A stretch of DNA of 30,564 nucleotides from Candidatus Omnitrophota bacterium (GTDB lineage Bacteria; Omnitrophota; Gorgyraeia; Gygaellales; Profunditerraquicolaceae), in contig JAQUAP010000005.1 in NCBI GenBank assembly GCA_028687205.1, positions 1 through 30,564 on the forward strand, in the 5' to 3' direction. The notes below the pieces were generated by a model, which was given only the letters and a program-made list of their open reading frames with translations, had not been told where the DNA came from and did no database searches. The translations under genes and the position numbers were made by a program. The stretch's first letter is position 1. Each line of letters opens with the position of its first letter. Shown in pieces: positions 16,368-24,621 of the stretch.

Positions 16368-17312
16368 TTAATTATAGAGTTCTTTAGTAATTATTTTTAT
16401 TAATAAATCGACCACTGGTTTATTAACATTTCTAAGTTGCCCAAACCATATCAACGATATTAAAAATTTGCCGTCTCCGTATTTACTATAAAAAATAGGC
16501 GTTACCTCAATATTATTAATTTTTTGTGGTTTTATGATAGGTTCTACATTTTTTTCTACAATAGCAACTCGATCAACGCTGATTTTTAATTGTTCAGATA
16601 TACTAAACTTGCTGTCAAAACTCCAGTCAGAAAAATTATTTTGGTTTTCACTATTCCTTACCCGTAATCCCAATTTTTCCATAAAGGGCGTTAATTCAAA
16701 TAATCTAGCTGGCACAAAAGTAATATGACCGAATTTGTCCATAACTGTTCCATATATTTGAGGCGTAGCGTCCAATCTTCTTTTTAATAATGGATTGTAC
16801 GCCCAATACCCTGGAATATCAGCAACATTAACAAATATTCCCCCATCTTCTACATAATTAAAAATCTTATTTAATGTAGCATGTTCTTTTAAACTTCTTT
16901 CCGGATAAACGCCTCCATAAGGATTTAGAATAGCTGCATACCAATCAAAGTTGTCCTTAGTATTTATTAATTTCACCTTAATCTTTATCCCATTAGCTCT
17001 AATATATGTTTCTATCGCATTTTTCCAGTCAACTGGACTAATATCCGTCCACGCAGAAATTTCCGTATTGTCTGAATTCCACATCATGTCATTAAGAACG
17101 CCTATTACTTTTATTCTCTTCCTAATAAGTAGCCTGCTCTTATGAGCAATTATTGAAGCTATTCCAATGCCATAAAGAATAAGTATAACTGCTACTAAAC
17201 ACAGCAGAGAAATAGTTGGTGTGCTAACGGGTGGACTAATAAGCAATCTCCCTAGAACACTCACTAAAGAACCTGCGAAAATTAAGGCTAACCCTCGATA
17301 AATATATTCCAT
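16368..17312 (-). CDS. Unrecognised membrane-anchored protein, AT-rich, between two hairpins
   Basis: I do not recognise this gene. It encodes 314 residues. Two hydrophobic segments (about 6-24 and 34-56) are followed by a basic stretch (HKSRLLIRKRIK), which places the remaining roughly 250 residues in the cytoplasm by the positive-inside rule. The soluble part has a strand-turn rhythm with AAILNPYGGVYPE (126-138) and EDGGIFVNVADIPGYWAYN (155-173). This recalls class I glutamine-amidotransferase-like or ThuA-like folds, where a Gly-rich turn follows a strand, but I see no catalytic Cys-His-Glu triad. There is no clear Shine-Dalgarno before the ATG. Low GC and flanking inverted hairpins suggest it was acquired as a unit. 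A real gene is likely because the frame is long and protein-like in composition. Confidence 0.75.
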   Translation of the reverse strand: MEYIYRGLALIFAGSLVSVLGRLLISPPVSTPTISLLCLVAVILILYGIGIASIIAHKSRLLIRKRIKVIGVLNDMMWNSDNTEISAWTDISPVDWKNAIETYIRANGIKIKVKLINTKDNFDWYAAILNPYGGVYPERSLKEHATLNKIFNYVEDGGIFVNVADIPGYWAYNPLLKRRLDATPQIYGTVMDKFGHITFVPARLFELTPFMEKLGLRVRNSENQNNFSDWSFDSKFSISEQLKISVDRVAIVEKNVEPIIKPQKINNIEVTPIFYSKYGDGKFLISLIWFGQLRNVNKPVVDLLIKIITKELYN

Positions 17313-17344
17313 ATGATTTAGACTATAAACAGTTTCCTTATGTT

Positions 17345-17528
17345 TTTGATATTTTGCCGAAGGGTGTTGTGAGCGCGCATTAGAAAATTTTCGGCAGATG
17401 AGTGCAAGGATTTACGGCGAACGGAGGAATTGCACCCTGCGTAAGTCCTTCCGGGAGTGAGCCGTAAACCGCAGCACTCGGCGAAAATTTTCAGCGCGCG
17501 AACAATACCCTGAGAGCAAAATATCAAA
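17345..17528. repeat. Long imperfect palindrome, right copy (hairpin R)
   Basis: About 184 bp. The outer arms are a perfect 13-base pair, TTTGATATTTTGC (17345-17357) and its complement (17516-17528), followed inward by AGGGT/ACCCT and GCGCGC blocks. The core (17375-17497) matches hairpin L in inverted orientation, although the central loop is about 21 bases shorter. The outer arms differ completely from those of L yet still pair with each other. It begins 3 bases after the cysS stop. No T-tract follows it on the minus strand, so it is not a canonical terminator. Confidence 0.85.
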
Positions 17529-17531
17529 TAG

Positions 17532-19001
17532 CTATAATTTACGGCGCCAGGTAGTGCCGTCTTTGGTATCTTCTAAAATAATACCGTTCTTTTCTAACTC
17601 TATTCTAATTTTATCGGATAAATCAAAATTCTTATTTTTTCTGGCTTTGTTTCGTTTTTCAATTAAATCTCTAACTTCTTCATCTAAATATCCGCCAATA
17701 TCAACTACGATACTATCTAAAACTAACCCAAAAACATCCGCTAGTTTAGGAAGCAAAATATAACAACTATAGTAAAGCTGTTTTAAAGATATATCCTTCC
17801 CTGTTATTTGTGGGTATTCTGTTATTATTACGTTTGTATCTGTTATCAATCCTTGTAAAACAGCCAACGCTTGAGGTGTATTGAAATCATCTTCCATTGC
17901 CTCTTCAAAATGAGAGCGAATATACCCAAACTGATTATCTTGTTCTGTGCTTTTTATTCTCTCCTTTTGATCAAAAGTAAGATTATTGAAAATATTATGC
18001 ACTTTATTCAACATTATAAATAATCTTTCATAAACCTTCTTTGCTTCTTCTATCTTTTCATCCGTAAAATCAACTGGATGAGAATAATGAGTAGATAAAA
18101 AAAGCAGTTTTAATAGATTAGGATCTTTATATTTATCAATAAAATCTTTTACGGTGATAAAATTCCCCAGGGATTTGGCCATTTTTTGGCCGTTGATGGT
18201 TAAAAGCCCGTGGTGAATCCAGTAGCGCGCGAATTTTTCTCCGGCAGCTTCGGATTGCGCGATTTCGTTTTCATGGTGTGGGAAAATCAAGTCAATCCCG
18301 CCGCCGTGAATATCAAATGTATCGCCTAAAATATCCGAGCTCATTACGGAACATTCAATATGCCAGCCAGGCCTCCCCTTTCCCCAGGGACTATCCCACG
18401 CAGGTTCATTTTCCTTAGCTGACTTCCAAAGCGCAAAATCTAAAGGATTGCGTTTATTTTCATGCGGAGCAACTCTTGCTCCGGATTCCATCTTTTCTAA
18501 GGACTGATTGGATAATTTCCCGTAATTTTTAGCCTTAGTAATATCAAAATAAACATCACCGGCTACGGGATAAGCAGCGTCTTTATCAATTAATATTTGA
18601 ATAAATTTCTGCATCTGCTTAATATACTCGCTAGCCTTAGGCTCTTTAATATCCTGTCCGCTGTCTATGCCTAAATCGGCTAGAGCTTGATGGTAAGAAG
18701 TAAGATACTTTTCCGCTACTTTCTTAAAACTTAAATTTAGATTCTCTCCCGGAAATTCTTCCTTAGCCTTATTAATAATCTTATCGTCTACGTCGGTAAC
18801 GTTACGGACAAATTTCACCTTGTACCCTTTGTAAATAAGATACCGCCTGATGACGTCAAATATGTAAGCGGAGCGGGCATGGCCGATATGCGGTTCGTCA
18901 TAAACCGTCGGGCCGCAGGCATACATCTTAACCTCTTTAGGCTTAAGGGAAGTGAATTCTTCTTTTTTGCGGGATAAGGAATTATATATATGAATAGACA
19001 T
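17532..19001 (-). CDS. cysS: Cysteinyl-tRNA synthetase
   Basis: A 490-residue class I synthetase (489 from the ATG used here; a TTG lies one codon upstream at 19004). HIGH is at residues 38-41 (EPHIGHAR) and the KMSKS variant KMAKS at 273-277. The zinc ligands expected from E. coli CysRS are present: C29, C217, H242 and E246. The DALR anticodon domain fills the C-terminal half, with the ending DTKDGTTWRRK typical of the family. The 3' part of the gene, after about codon 280, is much more AT-rich than its neighbours. It follows cysE by 16 bases, as in Bacillus. I see no strong ribosome site. Confidence 0.95.
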   Translation of the reverse strand: MSIHIYNSLSRKKEEFTSLKPKEVKMYACGPTVYDEPHIGHARSAYIFDVIRRYLIYKGYKVKFVRNVTDVDDKIINKAKEEFPGENLNLSFKKVAEKYLTSYHQALADLGIDSGQDIKEPKASEYIKQMQKFIQILIDKDAAYPVAGDVYFDITKAKNYGKLSNQSLEKMESGARVAPHENKRNPLDFALWKSAKENEPAWDSPWGKGRPGWHIECSVMSSDILGDTFDIHGGGIDLIFPHHENEIAQSEAAGEKFARYWIHHGLLTINGQKMAKSLGNFITVKDFIDKYKDPNLLKLLFLSTHYSHPVDFTDEKIEEAKKVYERLFIMLNKVHNIFNNLTFDQKERIKSTEQDNQFGYIRSHFEEAMEDDFNTPQALAVLQGLITDTNVIITEYPQITGKDISLKQLYYSCYILLPKLADVFGLVLDSIVVDIGGYLDEEVRDLIEKRNKARKNKNFDLSDKIRIELEKNGIILEDTKDGTTWRRKL

Positions 19002-19017
19002 CAAAAGAAAAGGCTTT

Positions 19018-19695
19018 TTATTTTTCTAACTTATCGATTCTTTTTTCCAGCTCTTCAATCGACTGCATGATCGGGTCAAGCACGTGGATATGGTCAAGGC
19101 TGATATCGATCTTCTTGCCGTCCTGCTTGGTAATCCTCCCCGGCACGCCCACGACGGTTGAATTCGCCGGCACATCCTTGATCACTACGGCATTGGCCCC
19201 GATGTAGGAATTATCGCCGATGGTAATATTCCCTAAGACCTTGGCGCCGGCGCCGATGACCACATTATTGCCTATTGTGGGATGGCGCTTGCCGTGCTCA
19301 AGGCCTGTTCCGCCTAAGGTCACGCCCTGATATAACAATACGTCATCGCCGATAATCGCGGTTTCGCCGATGACTACGCCCATCCCGTGGTCAATGAATA
19401 AACCTTTGCCGATTTGAGCGCCGGGGTGAATTTCAATGCCGGTAGCCCAGCGCGCAACTTGCGAGATAAACCGGGCTAAAAAGAAAAACCTTATCCTGTA
19501 AAAGAAATGCGCCGAGCGGTAAGCGACTAAAGCGTGCAGGCCCTGATATAAAATCAAAACTTCCAAAAAACTCTTAGCCGCCGGGTCTCTTTTTTGGGCA
19601 GTTTTTATCTCATGATAAAATAATACGGCAACCAGCGCGTTCTTGAGGATGATTAACCCTAAAATTACTAATAATATCTGTACTAGGCAAGCCAT
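19018..19695 (-). CDS. cysE: Serine O-acetyltransferase with N-terminal hydrophobic segment
   Basis: This enzyme acetylates L-serine with acetyl-CoA, the first step of cysteine synthesis. The left-handed beta-helix hexapeptide repeats span about 85-190, with the catalytic histidine in FIDHGMGVVIGETA and GKRHPTIGNNVVIGAGAKV after it. A C-terminal helix ends in SIEELEKRIDKLEK. Unusually, residues 3-25 form a long hydrophobic stretch before the usual HEIKTAQKRDPAAKS start of the family. I chose the ATG at 19693-19695 (225 residues) over a TTG at 19701 because AAGGAG lies 8 bases before the ATG. It follows ispF by 2 bases and precedes cysS, the next step in cysteine use. Confidence 0.93.
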   Translation of the reverse strand: MACLVQILLVILGLIILKNALVAVLFYHEIKTAQKRDPAAKSFLEVLILYQGLHALVAYRSAHFFYRIRFFFLARFISQVARWATGIEIHPGAQIGKGLFIDHGMGVVIGETAIIGDDVLLYQGVTLGGTGLEHGKRHPTIGNNVVIGAGAKVLGNITIGDNSYIGANAVVIKDVPANSTVVGVPGRITKQDGKKIDISLDHIHVLDPIMQSIEELEKRIDKLEK

Positions 19696-19697
19696 AA

Positions 19698-20180
19698 TCA
19701 ACTCTCCTTCTTAATTAAAACCACGGCGTAGCAGGCAATCCCCTCTTTTCTGCCCAGCTCGCCCAGGCCTTCATTTGTCTTGGCCTTAACACCTACGCAA
19801 TTTTTATCTAACTTCAACACCCTGCTTAAATTTTCCTGTATTTTATCCCTGAATGGCAATAATTTAGGCTCTTCGGCAATGACCACTGCATCCACATTAC
19901 AAACTTTATAACCTTTTTTAGAGACTAAGCCTAAAATTATCTTTAATATTTCGCTGCTGGCGATATCTTTGTATTTAGGGTCGCTATCGGGAAATAATTC
20001 GCCTATATCTTTTTCGGCAATCGCCCCGAGCAGCGCATCGCATACCGCGTGGATAAGCACATCGGCGTCAGAATAGCCCAATAAGCCTTTGCTATAAGGT
20101 ATCTCTACGCCGCCGATGAATAATTTACGCTCAAGCGCCAAACGGTGGATATCATAACCTATGCCTACGCGGCTTTCCAT
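19698..20180 (-). CDS. ispF: 2-C-methyl-D-erythritol 2,4-cyclodiphosphate synthase
   Basis: A 160-residue MEP-pathway enzyme that closes the cyclodiphosphate ring. Metal ligands are visible as D10 and H12 in GIGYDIHRL and H44 in DADVLIHAVCDALLGA. The C-terminal KAKTNEGLGELGRKEGIACYAVVL matches the family end. It overlaps ispD by 16 bases, so the two enzymes (which act at steps 3 and 5 of the pathway) are coupled at translation. IspE, the step between, is not in the window. Confidence 0.97.
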   Translation of the reverse strand: MESRVGIGYDIHRLALERKLFIGGVEIPYSKGLLGYSDADVLIHAVCDALLGAIAEKDIGELFPDSDPKYKDIASSEILKIILGLVSKKGYKVCNVDAVVIAEEPKLLPFRDKIQENLSRVLKLDKNCVGVKAKTNEGLGELGRKEGIACYAVVLIKKES

Positions 20181-20851
20181 AATCCTGCTATGCCTTTCGC
20201 AATCAGAAAATCTTCGGGTGTGGTTATTTTAATATTATGGCTTAGGCCCAAAACAATTTTTACCTGTTTGCCTGATTTTTCTACCAGCAGCGCATCATCC
20301 GTGGCCTTAAAGCGGCCGAATTTTTTATAGGCCTTTAATATCAAATCCCTGGCGAAAACCTGGGGCGTCTGTACCTCCCATAAATTATCCCTGTCAACGG
20401 ACTTCTCCACGCAGCCTTTATGATCGGCTTTTTTTATGGTCGCCTTTACCGGCACAGCCGCAATCGCCGCTCCTGATTTTTGCGCTTCTTTGAGCACGCA
20501 TGCTGCCAGGCCCCTGGTGATAAAAGGCCTCACGGCATCGTGGATTAAGATGAAATCCGCCCTCGGATTGACTGCCTTTAAACCCTGCGCTACGGAATCC
20601 CGGCGCTCTTTACCACCGAGAATAACTTTAATTGCCTTGGCGATTTTATTCTGCCTGGTAATACTGCGCAGGGCCCGGATATTCAGCGGGTTACCTACGA
20701 CAATAATTTCTTTTACCTGCGGCAGCGCGTTTAATATGCCCAGCGAATAAGCGATTAGCGGCCGGGAATTTAATCTTAAGACGGCCTTGGAAACTTTATG
20801 CCCGAATCTTCTACCTTGCCCGGCAGCAACGACTATCGCGCTAACAAACAT
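20165..20851 (-). CDS. ispD: 2-C-methyl-D-erythritol 4-phosphate cytidylyltransferase
   Basis: A 228-residue nucleotidyltransferase that joins MEP to CTP. The glycine-rich CTP loop is IVVAAGQGRRFG (6-17). FILIHDAVRPFI carries the DAVRP motif, and VQTPQVF the typical substrate-site segment. The start follows the PIN-TRAM gene by one base. The yacL-ispD-ispF order matches Bacillus. Confidence 0.97.
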   Translation of the reverse strand: MFVSAIVVAAGQGRRFGHKVSKAVLRLNSRPLIAYSLGILNALPQVKEIIVVGNPLNIRALRSITRQNKIAKAIKVILGGKERRDSVAQGLKAVNPRADFILIHDAVRPFITRGLAACVLKEAQKSGAAIAAVPVKATIKKADHKGCVEKSVDRDNLWEVQTPQVFARDLILKAYKKFGRFKATDDALLVEKSGKQVKIVLGLSHNIKITTPEDFLIAKGIAGLWKAA

Positions 20852-20852
20852 C

Positions 20853-21818
20853 CTATCTCTCTAGTTTGGTAAAGATCATTCTTCCGGCCTGCGTCTGAAG
20901 GACAGAGGTTACGGCTACCCTGACTTCCTGGCCGATAAGCTTGCGCGCGTCCTCCACCACTACCATTGTCCCGTCATCAAGGTAGCCTACCGCCTGGTTA
21001 TGCTCCTTGCCTTCCTTGATTAATTTAATCTGCATCTCTTCTCCGGGAAAGACCACGGGCTTGAGCGCGTTAGCTAATTCATTGATATTCAAGACCTTAA
21101 TCCCCTGGATGGTAGCGACGCGGTTTAAATTAAAATCAACGGTTAATATCTTTGCCTCTAAAAGTTTGGCCAATTTCACGAGCTTGGCGTCTACTTCGGT
21201 AGTTTCGGGAAAATCTTCTTCATGTATGACGATGTCCAGGCCCGACTCCTTCTGAAGCGTATTAAGTATCTCTAATCCGCGCCTGCCCCTCTGGCGTTTG
21301 ATCGGGTCGGTGGAATCGGCGATCTGCTGTAACTCCCTTAAAACAAATTTAGGAGTGATCACTTTCCCGGAAACAAACTTAGTCTTGCAGATATCCACGA
21401 TCCTGCCGTCTATAATTACGCTGGTATCCAAAATCACGATATCGGCTGCCTGGTCCTGCCGGCGCAGGCGCACATAGGGTATAATGATACTGAATGAATC
21501 TTTGCCGCGCAGCGCTATGACCATACCGAGATAGCAGAATATAAGAGTTAGGATGACCCTTACGGAATAAAGCGTATCCGGAGGAAGCGGTGTAATGCTG
21601 AAGGCGTCTCCCACCAGCTTGGCCATGATCAAGCCTAAGATTAACCCGAATACGACGCTGGAAAGTCCGCTCACCGAAACTTTACGTATGCCCGCCTCAA
21701 TGATAATGATGATTAAGCCTAAAGCCCCGCCGATAATGATGCCCGCCAAGCCCGCCGCCTGATAACCTACTAATGTACTGGCAACTAAAAATAGAATACG
21801 CGGAAATAATAAATTCAT
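20853..21818 (-). CDS. PIN-TRAM domain membrane protein (YacL-like)
   Basis: A 321-residue protein. Four hydrophobic segments (about 5-23, 25-42, 51-70, 85-103) are followed by a PIN nuclease-like domain with the acidic site ILDTSVIIDGR (128-138) and a later ILTVDFNLNRVA. A TRAM domain closes the protein (about 255-320). Bacillus YacL has the same order and the same neighbours. The family is thought to act on RNA at the membrane, but no substrate is established. The stop of radA and this ATG overlap by one base (TAATG), and a strong AAGGAGG ribosome site is inside radA's last codons. Confidence 0.93.
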   Translation of the reverse strand: MNLLFPRILFLVASTLVGYQAAGLAGIIIGGALGLIIIIIEAGIRKVSVSGLSSVVFGLILGLIMAKLVGDAFSITPLPPDTLYSVRVILTLIFCYLGMVIALRGKDSFSIIIPYVRLRRQDQAADIVILDTSVIIDGRIVDICKTKFVSGKVITPKFVLRELQQIADSTDPIKRQRGRRGLEILNTLQKESGLDIVIHEEDFPETTEVDAKLVKLAKLLEAKILTVDFNLNRVATIQGIKVLNINELANALKPVVFPGEEMQIKLIKEGKEHNQAVGYLDDGTMVVVEDARKLIGQEVRVAVTSVLQTQAGRMIFTKLER

Positions 21819-23224
21819 TATTTTCCTCCTTTCAGGCCCACCAGAGGAATACTCTGCTGGTTTAAAGCGATATCCAATGCCTCTTTTAAATTCGCTACCG
21901 GAATTAACTCAATTGCGCCTTTATAACTTTTAAGATTTTTATGATTATTTTTCGGCAAGATGCAATACTTAAAACCCAACTTTTCCGCTTCGTTTACGCG
22001 CAGCATAATCTGGTGCGTGCTGCGGATCTCGCCGCTTAGGCCCACCTCGCCGAGGATTACCGTAGCGGGAATCACTACCTGCTCGCGAAACGCGGAGGCT
22101 ACCGCTACGGCTACAGCCAGATCCGCCGACGGGTCTTCTACTTTTATGCCTCCGGCAACATTGACAAAAATATCCTCTGTTTCAAGGGCTAGGCCGATCC
22201 TTTTTTCTAATACCGCGACCAGCAGGCTCAGGCGGTTGGAGTCAAAGCCTTGCGAGCGCCTGCGGGCATAGCCAAAACTTGAGCGGCTGACCAGGGATTG
22301 TATCTCGACCAGGAGCGGACGTGAGCCTTCCACGATGGAAGTAACTACCGAACCGGCAACACCTTGAGGTTTCTCGGAAAGAAATATCTCCGAAGGATTT
22401 TTTACCTCGGTTAATCCCTGGCTGCTCATTTCAAAAACGCCTATCTCATTGGTCGAGCCAAACCTGTTCTTTACCGCGCGCAGGATGCGGTAGATGGAGA
22501 ATCTGTCGCCTTCGAAATAGAGGACGGTATCGACGATATGCTCTAAGACCCGCGGGCCGGCAAGCGTGCCTTCCTTGGTTACGTGCCCGATAATAAAAAT
22601 GGAGGTCCCGGTTGTCTTGGCTAACTGCGTGAGCATCCCGGAACATTCCCTGACCTGGCTGACGCTTCCGGCAGAAGAACTGATCGCGGGGTCAAAAATA
22701 ACCTGGATAGAATCAATAATGACGACATCGGGCTTAAGCTTCTTAATATATTCGACGATTAAAGATAAATCCGTCTGGTTGACAATATAAAGCCGGTCAG
22801 ATTCATGCGAGCCTAAACGCCTGGCCCGCAGCTTGGTCTGGAATACGCTCTCTTCCCCGCTGACGTAAAGAATCGTCGCGCCGTGCTTGGTTAACTGGTT
22901 GGATACCTGTAAAGAGATGGTGGATTTGCCGACCCCGGGGTCTCCGCCGATCAAGACTACCGAGCCGCTGACTATCCCCCCGCCTAAAACCCGGTCTAAT
23001 TCCGAAATGCCTGTTTTAAGGCGCTCCTCTTCTTTGGCTTCAACATCTTTAAGTAATACCGGCTCATCTTTATACAAAGCAACGCGCTCTTTAGCCTTAG
23101 AGGAAGGAGGGGCATAATCTTCCTCGACAAACGCGTTCCAGGCCTGGCAATCCGGGCACCTGCCTAACCACTTGGGGGATTGATAGCCGCAATGCTGGCA
23201 GGTGAAGATGGTTTTGGCGCGCAT
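21818..23224 (-). CDS. radA: DNA repair protein RadA (Sms)
   Basis: A 468-residue RecA-family ATPase that helps process recombination intermediates. It has an N-terminal zinc finger (C9, C12, C23, C26), Walker A GGDPGVGKST (93-102), the RadA-specific KNRFG motif (252-256) and a C-terminal Lon-protease-like domain (about 290-460) with DPSADLAVAVAVASAF. The Lon-like domain lacks an obvious catalytic serine, as usual for RadA. In Bacillus radA follows clpC directly. Here three lipid-transport genes come between. It starts 2 bases after the mlaD stop. Confidence 0.96.
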   Translation of the reverse strand: MRAKTIFTCQHCGYQSPKWLGRCPDCQAWNAFVEEDYAPPSSKAKERVALYKDEPVLLKDVEAKEEERLKTGISELDRVLGGGIVSGSVVLIGGDPGVGKSTISLQVSNQLTKHGATILYVSGEESVFQTKLRARRLGSHESDRLYIVNQTDLSLIVEYIKKLKPDVVIIDSIQVIFDPAISSSAGSVSQVRECSGMLTQLAKTTGTSIFIIGHVTKEGTLAGPRVLEHIVDTVLYFEGDRFSIYRILRAVKNRFGSTNEIGVFEMSSQGLTEVKNPSEIFLSEKPQGVAGSVVTSIVEGSRPLLVEIQSLVSRSSFGYARRRSQGFDSNRLSLLVAVLEKRIGLALETEDIFVNVAGGIKVEDPSADLAVAVAVASAFREQVVIPATVILGEVGLSGEIRSTHQIMLRVNEAEKLGFKYCILPKNNHKNLKSYKGAIELIPVANLKEALDIALNQQSIPLVGLKGGK

Positions 23225-23226
23225 GA

Positions 23227-23841
23227 TTATTTCTTTTCCTTAGTTTTCCAGAATAATTTCCAGGGGTTATTCCTGATGTCGGTAACCGCGGCTTCCAACT
23301 CATTGTATATTTTATCATCAAATAAAAGCTTGCCTACGGTGCCTTCTTTATTGATTATTCTTGCTACCCCGATATTAATATTATCCGCGATATTCTTAGC
23401 TTCTTTCATCACTTCATTCATGGGGATGGGGTCCTCGCCGGTCAGGTCATGTCCGGGCTTGAGAATATTTTTGTAATCCCGCCCGGGCATAATTTCCACA
23501 TACTTTTCGCCCAAAAGGCCCAAAGTATTTATCCAGACTACGGAATCTAAAGGCACACTGACATCCTTACGCAGCCAGCAGACTATACGCACCTTGGTTT
23601 TTAAATCCTGCGGGGCGTGAAAGAATTTGATGCTCCTGACCTCGCCCACGTCTACGCCGGCAAATCTCACCGGAGCGCCGCGCTTGACGCCATTGACAAA
23701 ATTAAAGATGAGATTCACCTTATAGCCCGAAGCCCAGGTCTTTACTCCTCCGATAGAGAGGACAAAAACCGCGAGTATAAACAGGCCGATAAAAACGAAG
23801 ATCCCTACCTTCAACTCTAATTTTGTTTTGCCGAATATCAT
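23227..23841 (-). CDS. mlaD: MCE-domain protein, MlaD-like
   Basis: A 204-residue protein with one N-terminal transmembrane segment (about 11-30) and a single MCE domain (about 39-117: FVNGVKRGAPVRFAGVDVGEV). A C-terminal helical tail follows. It should be anchored in the inner membrane and face the periplasm, forming the hexameric lipid-binding ring of an Mla-type transporter with the permease and ATPase encoded just upstream. It is close in length to E. coli MlaD. GGAGGG precedes its ATG. Confidence 0.9.
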   Translation of the reverse strand: MIFGKTKLELKVGIFVFIGLFILAVFVLSIGGVKTWASGYKVNLIFNFVNGVKRGAPVRFAGVDVGEVRSIKFFHAPQDLKTKVRIVCWLRKDVSVPLDSVVWINTLGLLGEKYVEIMPGRDYKNILKPGHDLTGEDPIPMNEVMKEAKNIADNINIGVARIINKEGTVGKLLFDDKIYNELEAAVTDIRNNPWKLFWKTKEKK

Positions 23842-23855
23842 GATTTACCCTCCGG

Positions 23856-24617
23856 TTATTTAAAACGTTCCAATGTCTCGGTTATCGGGCCCACAGCCAG
23901 CCCGTTAATAAACTGATGCACAATCGGATTTTTGGTATTCTGGATCTCTTCGGAATTCCCTTCGGCGATAATCTTGCCGTGGTAGAGCATGGATATTTTA
24001 TCCGCCACCTTATAGGCGCTTTTCATATCGTGCGTGACGACGATAGAGGTAACTTTTAATTTATCATGCAGGCTTTTTATCAATTCATTTATACTGTCCG
24101 CGGTAATCGGGTCTACTCCGGTAGTCGGCTCATCATACAGGATAATCTGGGGTTTAATGCAGATTGCCCGCGCCAGGGCCACGCGCTTACGCATCCCGCC
24201 GCTTAACTCCGAAGGCATAAGGTTAGCTATGCCGTGTAAACCGACCAGCGCCAAAGACTCTTCTATCCTCTCCAGGAGCTTGCGGTGGGGAAGATGGTTA
24301 TATTCGATAAGGCCAAAACCGACATTTTCGCCGACGGTCATGGAATCAAATAACGCCCCGCCCTGAAAAACCAGGCCCATTTTAAGGCGCAGGGCATCCA
24401 GTTCTTTCTCGTTCAATGCCCCTACCTCCTGGCCGTCAACGACGACTTTTCCTTTATCCGGTTTTAGAATACCCACGATATGTTTAAGCAGGACCGACTT
24501 GCCGCAGCCGGAGCGCCCGATGATAACGCAGGTCTTGCCCTTCTCTATCTTAAGGTACACCCCGTTTAAGACCTTGTGCCCGCCTAACGCTTTATGTAAC
24601 CCGGATATTTCAATCAT
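23856..24617 (-). CDS. mlaF: Mla-type phospholipid transport ATPase
   Basis: An ABC ATPase with Walker A IGRSGCGKS (33-41), signature LSGGMRKRVALARA and Walker B IILYDEPTTGVDP, then the H-loop VTHDMKSA. The SGGMRKRVA form and YDEPTTGVDP are typical of MlaF/Ttg2A. The frame is open to 24668, but those 17 residues lie in mlaE and are unlike the family. The ATG at 24615-24617 gives 253 residues and begins with MIEISGLHKALG; it is 4 bases after the mlaE stop. No MlaB (STAS) or MlaC gene is adjacent. Confidence 0.93.
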   Translation of the reverse strand: MIEISGLHKALGGHKVLNGVYLKIEKGKTCVIIGRSGCGKSVLLKHIVGILKPDKGKVVVDGQEVGALNEKELDALRLKMGLVFQGGALFDSMTVGENVGFGLIEYNHLPHRKLLERIEESLALVGLHGIANLMPSELSGGMRKRVALARAICIKPQIILYDEPTTGVDPITADSINELIKSLHDKLKVTSIVVTHDMKSAYKVADKISMLYHGKIIAEGNSEEIQNTKNPIVHQFINGLAVGPITETLERFK

Positions 24618-24621
24618 TTTT

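Larger units (their letters stand above)
16314..18160. other. Low-GC island spanning the unknown gene and the 3' part of cysS
   Basis: GC was counted by eye on sampled 60-base lines. The line starting at 16501 is 23% and 16801 is 37%. Lines in the 3' half of cysS give 22% (17581), 32% (17641), 33% (17701), 23% (18001) and 27% (18061). Nearby lines give 52% (18241) and 55% (18841). The change is sharp near 18150-18160, but other parts of cysS also dip (28% at 18721). The hairpin (17345-17528) inside the island is GC-richer. This suggests foreign origin or recombination without proving it. Confidence 0.55.

Noticed and set aside
16127..17528. Hairpins L and R as integron attC sites
   Set aside because: They are folded and flank a gene, but I cannot find the paired core sites (RYYYAAC and GTTRRRY) in the expected positions, the two copies are inverted instead of direct, and no integrase is present.
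17345..17528. Hairpin R as a simple intrinsic terminator for cysS
   Set aside because: It is far longer than usual and is not followed by a run of T on the minus strand; the bases after it are A-rich.
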